Below, piece by piece: positions 55,226 to 64,000 of a stretch of DNA of 64,000 bases (its first letter is position 1; every line of letters starts with the position of its first letter). The notes below the pieces were generated by a model. The model was not told the DNA's origin, did no database searches, and saw only the letters and a list, made by a program, of their open reading frames with translations. The DNA comes from Costus lasius (lineage: Eukaryota > Streptophyta > Magnoliopsida > Zingiberales > Costaceae), in contig JANVAS020000223.1 in assembly GCA_027563935.2 (NCBI GenBank), positions 806,001-870,000 of the forward strand. The letters are read 5' to 3'. The translations under genes and the position numbers were made by a program.

Positions 55226-57010
55226 TCATTGTTTGAGCTTCTCTGGAACGTATGATATCGATGTACAACCTGCTAAAAAAATTGTTGTAGACTTTGTATT
55301 TCTTGTAGCCAATCAGGCAGGGAGAGCAACTTGCTACATCTAATAATTGACAATGTTTGAAGGCACTTGCAATTCTTACTGTCTTCTAGCAATTGCCTCA
55401 TTTCATGGCATCCAACTATTACCAACTCTTTAATATTTTTTAAAATGCTATCAAAATATGAACGCCCTAAACCCATACTTTGCAATGGATTAGTGTCAAT
55501 TTTTTTTTCAGTTCAAATTCATATATTCTGATTAATTTTGGGCAGTGGATTAGTGTCAATGTTTTAAGATAAGGGCATCTTAAATTCCATTTTACAAGAT
55601 TAGGCATCAAAGATAAAATGAGCATTCTCAATGCAAAAAAAGTATCTCATCTTTAGATATTGTGTTGCCCACACAAGTAACTAAGTCCATGCCACTCGTC
55701 TCAAGTCCAAATGGTTCCATTAATTTAGGGCACCGGATTAGTGTTAGTGTTAGTTGTTGAAGAGAAGGGCATCTTAAATTCCACTTCAAAAGATTGTGCA
55801 TCTTAGACAAGTGAGCTTTACCAAACTAGGATACGTGAACTCATTATTAGATGTTTTGCTGCTCACATGAGTAAGTGAGTCCATGCCACTTATCTCAAGA
55901 ATAGCAAGGGAAGGTTTTATTTATTGTAATGGTAGATTCTCACAACTTTTGAGATTTACTAATCTCATTTCAACCAATGACATGATACAAGTGGTATTTG
56001 AGGAAAGACTTGGATTGGAGATGATCTCCAAGCTTGCAAACACGAGAAATCAGTACCAAAAGTGTGATCAACGTTAAAAAAATTACGATGGCAATCTTTC
56101 ATCGCATCCTTATTCTACCATTCACAATGTAACATTAAACTCTCTAAATATGTATTCTTCTTCAAGTGTAACAGTAAACTACCATATGGGTCTTCCATGC
56201 GTTTAAGATGTCATAGATGCAATTGTTTAAAATCTATCCGAGATTGCAACTCCCCTCAATATTAACTGGCTGTTATTGCGATCTATAATGTAACTTGGCA
56301 GAGCTTCGATACTAGCCAACCTAAACATTCCAATAGGTATTTGAGTTAATGATGCACATCCAATCATGTTAAGGCTTGTTAGCCTCTCCAAATGTATCAA
56401 CTCTTTAGGTAACTCCTCAAGCCAATGATAAGATTTGACATCTAACACTCGCAGGTTCACCAACCTGGTGATTGAATTTGGTAACTTTTGATGTCTTGTG
56501 CAGTAAAGTTAATTTTAGAATTTGCAATTTAGTAAGTTTATAGATTTGCTCTAGTACCTTCAATGGTTTTTTAAACTTAAAACATATAGATTATAGATTA
56601 TGAAGGTCACAAATAGACTTTGGAAGTTCTTCCATCTTTGAAATGTTGAGGTATCTCAAGCGAAGCAACATGCTAATATTCGGCAACTGTTGGATGTGAG
56701 TATCTATTATACTCAATATAATTAAATTTTTGTACAAACACTTTGGGATCTATATTGATGATGCTTCTTGATCCTTCTCAAGTTGCAAATCCAACTCATC
56801 TTTTGCCTTATACAACATTAGCATCCTAAGATTGTTAGGTTCTAAATTAGTTTAAAAAAATGCTAGTGTTGGAATCGATGAGTATGCATGCATAGCGACA
56901 CTGTTGTGGAATTCTAAATTCTTGAACATCCCTCTTCCTTAAATGGTAGATGCTTTTTTTGATGTAAAATAATAGAGTATCAAATACTTTTTTGGTTTCA
57001 TGAAGTCCTC
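55226..57010 (-). pseudogene. NLR relic E: LRR part, sister of relic A
   Basis: Readable pieces: MQSMGLGRSYFDSILKNIKE, CHEMRQLLEDSKNCKCLQTL (55273-55485), MSKMHNLLKWNLRCPSLQQL (55628-55810) and LEELPKELIHLERLTSLNMI (56227-56463). Matches relic A over its whole length, including out-of-frame parts and the downstream flank, so A and E are products of one recent segmental duplication. It stops near 57010 within the post-NB-ARC region; NB-ARC and coiled coil are absent. Confidence 0.8.
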
Positions 57011-59627
57011 AGACGTGACCATATACAAACTCTCTTATATATGAAGTTCCCTGCAAGGGATGAGTGTAGAGGTTCATTTCATGATAATTAACTATTTCAG
57101 AAAGTTTTCTTTACCTCTATAATAAGAAACACAAAATGTATCCTTAGGAATGAGAGTATAGAGTAACAACTCTATCATATAAATATTTTCATACACCGTA
57201 GTGTTTTATAAATTTTATTTTTCAAAGTGCTTCCCAGCCAATCAATTAACTTGTTATCACCACATTGAAACTGCTTCAAGGGATCTCCTATCACAAAAGT
57301 TGAGTTCCATCGCTGAGAGTCCTATTTTCATATTAATCTTATTTTTATCGATATTTTTAAGATTATAATTTTAGGCAAGCTTTAGTCAAGTCAATAGCTT
57401 TGTTGTGTTCAATCTTTTTTAAAAAAAGAGCTTCAACATTTATGAGTAGTCATTTATAGACTTATGTCTAATTTTAATATGGCTACTCTTTTTTTAATAA
57501 GCCTATTGCTGCTTTATAATTTTATTTATTGTATCTTTGAATCCTTTACTTTTAGTTCAAATATTTTATTCTTGAATTTAGAGAAAGAAAAGATTTTTTT
57601 AAGTAGTAAGTAGACTTAAATATTTAAATAGGGATACCACTTGATAGGATCTATATGTATATGCTGGACAATAAGTTGCAGCAATAATAACTACAATATT
57701 GGACAACAAATCAACATAATAACACAAGAATTTAACGTAAAAAACCCTTTAGTGTGAAGGAAAAAATCCATAGGACAAACCAAATCAAATAATCCACTAA
57801 TGACAGATATCCAGTACAAAATTGATTACACCTTAAGCTTTTTCCCTAAAACTTTAGAACCAAGTAATTAAAATCACCATAACAAATATCTTCTTCTATA
57901 ATAAAATAATCTTAAAAAAATCACATCAATTAATTGAAGACTTATCTTTCCCTCAGAGGTAGGCAAACAATCTCTCCCTTTTCTTTTTTTCCTTTCTCTT
58001 CTCCTTTTCTTTTGTCTTTTTTCCTTTCTTCGCAATGGATAGCATATTAATTAAGAGAGAGAGGGTTAATTAAAAATAAATCCTTTTTCTTAAGTAGGGT
58101 TGGACCCAGTTCCTTTATGACAATTGTTATAAATATTATAAATTTATAACTTATGTACATTAATTTTTTTTCTTGATAATCAATATAATCATCATATACA
58201 TGTACATCAATTTTTTTTTATTTTGCACATTAAGAACATTACCATTATGTATATTATAAAAATTATGCACTTTATGTATTTTATATTTTTTATGTCAAAA
58301 ATATTATTTATGTATATTATGACCATCATGAATGTCAAATATATTATGACAATTTTGTTTTATATTATGTTCAGCATAATATCTATAAATATTATTTTAA
58401 ATATTTAAATTATGTATTATGCTCATTATCAAATATATACAATATGAATTGAAAAAAAATAAACTATGTTATACTCATGCAATTCTACATACAAAATAAT
58501 AAATATTATTACAAGAAATAAATTAATAAATTTTGTTTATTTATAAATTCTGTTAGCTAACATATTCAATAAGAAAAATAAATAGGAAACAAAGTTAAGA
58601 TAAGATCAATTTATAAAAATCCGTGTATTAATTATATGCCATAATTTTATAAATGTCACAATTATATGCTATAATTTAATATTACATTAACAATAATGTT
58701 ACAGAAACGTTACTATTTAAAAGTCACAGGTATTATTTTAAAATAGTACATAAATTTTATTTCTTTAAATAAAATATTTTACTTATTTATTTCTATATCC
58801 GATCACAGCAATTTAGTTGCAGATGATTTTTTATTTTATTATATTATATATACATCTGCTATTTTCCGCTTTGCGGTAGCAACTGGGAAAATTTACTTTC
58901 AAGCTATTAGCCATTGCTACCTGTAGAATCAAACAGAGTTTTTATTTTTTTTTATTTGTTATTGTTTACTCACATAATTTATATTTATTTTAGCCGAGCT
59001 CCTTCTAGCAAAAAAAAAAAAATTATTATGTAAAATAAATTTATGATAATCCAATTAAGCCTAGCTATGCTGAGGCATTGACTAAAACAAACAACTAAAA
59101 CAAAATTAAACCACCAAGCAAACAGTCTGGGCGGAATAATATGACAAGTTCTTTTTCCTATTTTATTTGATTTTTTCTTAACTTATAAGAATTATCACAT
59201 CTTAAAATATATATATTTAATTTGTCAAGTATATTAATTATGTCTTAAGATAATTAACTTTATTCTCATGCGATAGATCATCAAGATTATCAATATAAAA
59301 TTATAATAGTGCAAAACAATTCATATGTAATAGTGCTAAACAACATTCAACAGTAAAACGGTAAATGGTAACCGATGCGATAAAGCAATAATCATATAAT
59401 TTTTAATAACACAGTAATAAGCGGCCAAGATTCTTTCTGCTTCGACGGAAGAAGTCTACATTTACATTGTCGTATCTATCAAGTAATTGGCCCGGGGACT
59501 TGTCTGGGCCGAAAGCCCATTCACCTCTTCCTCTGGTTCTTTATTTATTTATTAAAACATTATTAAAGAATAACACCTTGGAGATAAACTCCAACATCAC
59601 CGAGTCAAAATTTACCGGCCTCATTAG
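57011..59627. other. AT-rich intergenic region, no gene seen
   Basis: Long AT-rich stretch. 57650-57900 (ATATGCTGGACAATAAG..., AAGAATTTAACGTAAAAAAC) resembles the leader or LTR of an old Copia element, but no ends or coding parts are visible. ORFs here, such as the Ile/Met-rich one at 58223-58408, are composition artefacts. Confidence 0.5.
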
Positions 59628-59630
59628 TTT

Positions 59631-59652
59631 TATATATATATATATATATATA
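59631..59652. repeat. (TA)11 microsatellite
   Basis: Uninterrupted TA dinucleotides. Confidence 0.95.
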
Positions 59653-59684
59653 AACTAAAATAAACCACATAATAATGGACACGG

Positions 59685-59815
59685 CGGCCTTGTTCTTCAC
59701 CGCGGCAAGCTTAGGTTTCGTGGCAGATGGCTTATCTTTGGTAGCTTGGCCTTGGCAGCTTAGCCTTGAGCATCTGCTTGAGTTTAGCCTTGGGGCTTCG
59801 ATTTAGCCGAGGAGA
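59685..59815 (-). pseudogene. Possible histone H1-like tail remnant
   Basis: The minus strand reads TKDKPSATKPKLAAVKNKAA, preceded in a shifted frame by KAKLKQMLKAKLP and AKSKPQG. This Lys/Ala/Pro composition resembles the C-terminal tail of plant linker histone H1. No globular domain is present and stops and shifts interrupt it. Composition alone can mislead, so this is tentative. Confidence 0.3.
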
Positions 59816-59819
59816 CGGG

Positions 59820-60720
59820 ATCAAGGATAGCCCGTGATCAAGAGAGGATTCACTGCTTTCTAAATCAAGAGGTCTAATTTGTTAAAATTTTGATTTTGGA
59901 TGTGTTCTGTACGACATTATGAGGGAATACAAATTGAATCTGCCAAAATTCAGTAGAGTCATGGCGCTTCGGGCTGCTAAAGTTCCACCGGCATTGATCC
60001 AGGTGAGGCATGGATTCAAGTCTTTTTTCTTAATTTTATAGACTGCTTTTATGATATTCAATAGATTTCTGGACTTCAGAGAAACAAGGAGTGGCAATCC
60101 GAAGAGTAAGCACTCAATTGAAGCAGATTTGGGGGATATGCTTCTGGATTCTGGAGCAACTGTGGATTAGGACTTTGGTAACAAAAATCCCAAAATAATT
60201 TTCTTTTTGCGTTGGGTTTGATTCATTCCTCTCTTTTGTCCTGCCCTTAACGGTCACACTGATCTCCTTTTTCTCCCTCTTTTTATTTGTTTATTCATTT
60301 AGGGCTCGCTCACGAAAGAGTAGAGTTACTCTTCAAGGTTGTGAGAAGGAGCGACAGATGAAGCTTAGGAGAGTCTCTTTGAAGACAGCAATCTCTGCTG
60401 AGAAGCAATAGAAGCCAGTGAGGCACCGGCGGCCTCAGCGGTGTACAAAGGTGTAGCTGGTGGCGATTGATTCGTAGAGAGTTCGGTGCCGAAGATTCAC
60501 CGAGGGGCTGGTCTAGGAAGGATCCACTGGCGGGCATTCGTTTGCAACAGAATGGCGTCGCGTCGGTGTCGGTCGAGTTGCTGGACTTCGGAATGGGAGC
60601 ACCTTTTGCTCGGGATCTCTCTCAGAGAGAGCACAAGGTAAATTTGGTCGGATTCTTTAATGATTCGGATTGGATAGCGATTCGGATCCGATCCATCGGT
60701 ATCGGATCTTCTCCTCGGTT
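59820..60720 (+). other. Possible decayed gene or UTR, unidentified
   Basis: Mixed-composition sequence unlike the AT-rich DNA on its left. There are candidate splice signals on the plus strand (CCAG|GTGAGG near 60001; CACAAG|GTAAAT near 60636) and an ORF from 60467 ending in that second site. I recognise no protein. It could be the 5' part of the gene to which the methyltransferase fragment belonged, but nothing shows this. Confidence 0.3.
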
Positions 60721-62540
60721 TGAATTTTTTTGATGTCGTTAGGGCTGAGCTTCAGATCGCTTCGCCGGCGGAAGTTGAAAGTCGGCGATCGAATAGGGTT
60801 CTTCATTATTCCTTCCTTTCGGATGGTTTTCCGCCACGACAAAATGCATCCATGAGCTTTTTTGTCACAAATTTCTGTAAGGGCCTTTATTCTCTTCCTT
60901 TCCTCGTCTTGTATGCACGGTATTCCTCCCGAAAGCTTAGTTCCTCCCTTCGTAGCCTCCGCCACCTTGCTCATAGTAGCGTGGAATAGCTGGGCTTGGC
61001 TTATTATGTTTTTAGGTAACGAGTTTCATCATTTGCTTTCGACCTTTCTTTCTCGTTCCACAGATCCCAATTGATCTGCTTTGTCTACTTTCAGGCCTGG
61101 TGTCTTTTTCTTTTTTCCTTTTTTTTTTTGAAACTAGAGAGATCCCGTCTTCTCTTTCTTTTGTTAAGAGAGATTTTACTCACAGCCGCCCTCATCTTTT
61201 CTTTTTCTCTTCCCTTTTCGCTTATTTTTTTTGTTTTCTTTCATTCGACAGCCCCTCTTGCATAACTTTCTCTCTTTTCAGCCGTCTCAGCATTTTTCTT
61301 TTTTTTGTGTGCCACTAGGTGTTTAGTGCACCGTAGAAAGAATGAGGAGATAGTGCGTGTGTGACCATTTGTGATGCCACTAGGTGCTTAGTGCACCTTA
61401 GGCCTATAGAAAATGAAGAAAACTTTCCTTCGCTGTATGCCCCTTTTTCCAGTTCCTCGGTGCAGTAAAAACTCCTTTTTTTTCTCTCCCTTTTTTTTAA
61501 TGCAACATCACTCTGTTCTCTCTTTTTTTTAGCAGTCTCCCCCCTTCTACTTTCTAATCACTTCCTCTATTCATCTTTTTCTTTCTTGCTTCTTTTTTTC
61601 TTGTAACATTCAGCGTAATGCATCTTCTCCCCAGTTCTGCTCGTCCAGCTTTTTCGTGATGCCACCGGCGCTTAGTGCGCCTTAGGCCTAATGCCACTGG
61701 TGCGTGCACCTTAGGCCTACAGAAGATAAAAAAACTTCCCCTTTATTACCTTTGATGTTTCTTCTCGCAGTTTTCTCCCCGCAGCGTCTTCCGTGTCGCT
61801 TCTCCGTGTTCTCTTTTGTTCTGGTCTCCTTCCCCTCTTTTTGTTTGGCCGACCTCTCCTTTTTATAAGCCATCGGCACAAAGGAACGATCATTTTTTAA
61901 CAGCTGGCTTTCCCCTTTTTTTTTTCCTTCGCGCTTCCTTGTTTGTTTTTTTTTTGTCCATCCTTACCAGCCCTTGTCACTTCCATACTCACCCCTTGCC
62001 TTGTCTTTTCTGATTTTTGAAGACTTGTCTTGTTCATGGTGGTCTATGCCAGGTTTCCTTTTGTTGGTTGCGTCTGTTCCTTTCTTTCTTAGCTCTGATC
62101 ACTTCCTTGTTTGCTGGCTATTACCCGTTGCCAGCTGCCACGACGCCCTTCTTTTTGAAACCTTGCCTTTTATTCTCTAATTTCTTCACTTGAAACCTTG
62201 CCTTTTTGAAACCTTGCCTTTTGTTCTGGGTTTCCTCTTGCAGATGGTTCCATTTGTAGTTGTGCATAGAAGTGTGCTTACTACTTGGTTCTTTTACCCA
62301 TCCATGTTATCAGGAAAACATTGTAAATCAAGGATCTACTATCCATAATTATTGTCTGATAGACGTTCTTTGTTATCTATATGTGCATTAGATGAAAGAC
62401 TTGGCTGACCATTGCTGGATCATACAGCATTTACTTATTTATGATAGTCTCGAAGACATCTGTTATATGGCAGACTTTCATTACATGTTATATAGTTGTT
62501 TCCATTTGCATTTCTTAATCTCATAATTAACAAAACGTCC
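60721..62540. other. CT-rich region, intron- or UTR-like, with short repeats
   Basis: Long runs of T and C on the plus strand with occasional ATG-initiated ORFs rich in Phe/Leu/Ser, which reflect composition. No recognised product. It contains the hairpin repeats at 61311-61720 and a small direct repeat GAAACCTTGCCTTTT near 62157, 62191 and 62209. Confidence 0.5.
61311..61720 (+). repeat. Four copies of a short hairpin repeat
   Basis: GCCACTAGGTG...TTAGTGCACC near 61311, GCCACTAGGTGCTTAGTGCA near 61376, GCCACCGGCGCTTAGTGCGC near 61661 and GCCACTGGTGCGTGCACC near 61693. The last three are followed by TTAGGCCTA. Arms are GGTGC/GCACC in two copies, GGCGC/GCGCC in one (a paired change) and GGTGT/GCACC in one. 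Confidence 0.8.
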
Positions 62541-62544
62541 CTGA

Positions 62545-62835
62545 TTTGACCAGATTCTCCCAATTGTCATTTGGGGAGGCCACACAAAAGTTGCCCTTGA
62601 TGTTGGATGTGGTGTTGCAAGCTTCGGTAGATATTTACTGGATAAGAATGTCATTACCATGCTATTTGCCCCAAAAGATGAGCATGAAGCGCAGATAAAA
62701 TTTGCATCAGAGCAAGGCAATCCATCCTTTCTATTAGTAATTGGAACTCAGAAGCTTTCTTCTCCAGAAAATGTGCCTGATCTGATTCATTGTGCACGTT
62801 GTAGGGTTCAACGGGATGCAGATGGTAGCTGCTAG
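62545..62835 (+). pseudogene. Fragment of a PMT-type SAM-dependent methyltransferase
   Basis: Ninety-six codons read without interruption from about 62545 to TAG 62833-62835. ALDVGCGVASFGRYLLD is the SAM-binding motif I of plant probable methyltransferases (PMT/QUA2/TSD2 family, Pfam Methyltransf_29), followed by APKDEHEAQIKFASEQGNPS and the family signature HCARCRV. The family acts in the Golgi and is linked to pectin methylation; full proteins exceed 600 residues and carry an N-terminal membrane anchor. Here only the part around motif I is present and the usual PW after CARCRV is QR, soon followed by a stop. I see no other exon within the window, so I call it a gene fragment. The uninterrupted frame suggests it is fairly young. 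Confidence 0.8.
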
Positions 62836-62998
62836 GCTTTGACTTTGAAAACCTCTTCGGCTAACCTACTTAACTAGTCACGCTGACCAGTTTTGTTCTT
62901 CTATTTTTTTCTCTGTTTTATGGAGGTGGGAAACCGCTTTTGTAATGTAGTTCTTTTTTTTATTTCAATACAGTCAAAAAGCCCTGTTCAAAGTATTA

Positions 62999-64000
62999 GG
63001 GCCTGTTTTGGGGTGGCTGGAGCTTCTGGCTGGTGGCTGGTTTGAGTAGAGCTGGTCTGAAAAGTTGAGGCTGTTTGGGTGCATTAGCTGGTCTGATAAG
63101 CAACTGTGAGCTGCTGTGCTGTGCTGTTCAATTCTATTAAGAAAATTTGTTTTAAGTTATTTGTAAAATTTGAAATTACTTTACACAACAATAAATAATT
63201 TTTAGACTATTATATAACTAAATATAATTTAAAGTGGACAAATTAAAAAAAAATTGCAAGAGTTTCCCCTATATTTTAAGTGCGAAACCCTGCATACATA
63301 ATATATAAAATAATATCCAACCATGACAAGAAAAAATTATCCAAAATTCATCACAAATACTTGTAATCACACATAACAAACCATCTAAATATCATAACAT
63401 AGTAGAATTAAGTCCACATAACAAACCATCCAAATATCACAACATCCAAAGAGTACAAAGTAACCACATTCATATAATAGCAATACAATAAAATATTTGC
63501 TACACATGTGAATTCATTAAACTTAATGCAATCTGATTTCGAAGGTGATCTATCTCCGTAGACACATGTTGATCTTCAGCATCCTCTTCATCTACCTCAT
63601 AATCATCTGTTGGGATAAGATCTAGATTAGCATCTAATTCTTGAAAAATGTCATCAGTGTTTGTTCTTTCCCTAATAAAATTATGGATGGCCATTGTTGC
63701 AATTACAATTTTGACTTGTGTCTCAAATGCATATGAAGGCATGTCACGTAATATGTTCCACCTCTTCTTCCATACTCCAAAACATCGTTCAATACAACTT
63801 CTAAGAGATGAATGAGATTTATTAAATACTTCTTTAAGTCCTTGTGGTGGATGTCCTTGTTGGTATTCTTGAAGATGATATCTCACCCCTCTATAAGGTC
63901 CAAGAAACCCACTCGTTTGTGAGTATCCAGCATCAACTAAGTAATACTTTCCTACAAATATTACGAAAAAGTTCAAATTAGTACTTATTTGTGATGAAGG
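62999..64000 (-). mobile_element. PIF/Harbinger DNA transposon, one end (runs off window)
   Basis: Terminus GGGCCTGTTTTGGGG preceded by TTA (62996-62998), the normal target of the superfamily. The next 150 bases contain GCTGGT/GCTGTG-rich subterminal sequence. The transposase exon lies on the minus strand 500 bases inside. The other end is outside the window. The terminus shares GGGCCTGTTT with MITE 1 at 46902. Confidence 0.85.
63500..63951 (-). CDS. PIF/Harbinger transposase, C-terminal exon (DDE_Tnp_4)
   Basis: Last exon, read on the minus strand, ending at a stop at 63500. After the acceptor site TTTGTAG (AG at 63953-63952) it begins GA-AAG, giving KYYLVDAGYSQTSGFLGPYR, which carries the second Asp of the DDE triad, and further on SCIERCFGVWKKRWNILRDM with the catalytic Glu. 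IVIATMAIHNFIRER is the conserved C-terminal block, followed by an acidic tail. The first Asp lies on an earlier exon outside the window. An in-frame Met upstream of the acceptor belongs to intron sequence and is not the start. The enzyme cuts and pastes the element at TTA/TAA sites in the nucleus together with a Myb-like partner. No break is seen in this exon. Confidence 0.88.

Noticed and set aside
57650..57900. Old Copia LTR or leader
   Set aside because: Suggestive wording of the sequence only; no ends, primer-binding site or coding part visible.
58223..58408. 61-codon ORF rich in Ile and Met
   Set aside because: Extreme AT composition; no start context, family or neighbours.
60467..60733. 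88-codon plus-strand ORF as a gene
   Set aside because: A plausible donor site lies inside it, but no family match and no second exon can be shown, so it is only mentioned within the unidentified region.
61071..61318. Phe/Ser/Leu-rich ORFs resembling membrane proteins
   Set aside because: They arise from CT-rich sequence in all frames.

Overview
The window is nuclear DNA of a flowering plant. It holds plant Ty1-copia and Athila-type Ty3-gypsy retrotransposons, CC-NB-ARC-LRR (CNL) resistance-gene relics, Tourist/PIF-Harbinger transposons and a fragment of a plant pectin-methyltransferase-like gene. I saw no bacterial operons and no rRNA or tRNA genes. I cannot name the species, and nothing here settles monocot against eudicot. 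Almost every coding region is broken. The only uninterrupted coding exon I would defend is the partial PIF/Harbinger transposase at the right edge.

Layout: (1) 1-9298, a plus-strand Copia element (E1), cut by the window start, with about 2.07 kb LTRs. (2) 9299-10242, the 3' part of another Copia-type LTR (E2) sitting inside the gag of (3) 10243-about 18118, a deleted Athila-like gypsy element (E3) with gag, protease, integrase tail, an ATHILA-ORF1-like gene, a 3' LTR and two arrays of palindromes. (4) 18119-19530, a 30-bp minisatellite, a perfect 26-bp inverted repeat and a 14-unit tandem array in which every unit is a hairpin. (5) 20510-22086, CNL relic A, broken by a small minus-strand Copia (E4), which was itself hit by a minus-strand Copia (E5, 23091-41784), whose 5' LTR was hit by a plus-strand Copia (E6, 32390-41575, with a 5-bp CCACA target duplication). 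(6) 42.0-57.0 kb, four more CNL relics (B to E), all minus strand, some with duplicated 3' flanks; B is the least damaged and has an in-frame duplication of its whole coiled-coil domain. Two related Tourist-type MITEs lie between B and C. (7) 57.0-62.5 kb, AT-rich and then CT-rich sequence with no gene I can defend. (8) 62545-62835, the methyltransferase fragment. (9) 62999-64000, the start of a PIF/Harbinger element whose terminus resembles those of the two MITEs.

The most unusual signal is not a protein. Several unrelated repeats carry stem-loops whose two arms change together. The leader between primer-binding site and gag of E1, E5 and E6 holds three hairpins with a constant CCTC loop and varying stems, plus a long stem capped by TTCG next to the primer-binding site. 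The Athila-like element carries 22-bp palindromes every 66 bp or so, both internally and in its LTR. The 18.95-19.53 kb array pairs AATATCC with GGATATT, AATACCC with GGGTATT and AATATCT with AGATATT. For the Copia leaders the simplest reading is a packaging, dimerisation or translation structure of the genomic RNA. For the DNA repeats, gene conversion or selection for a hairpin are both possible. All comparisons were made by eye.
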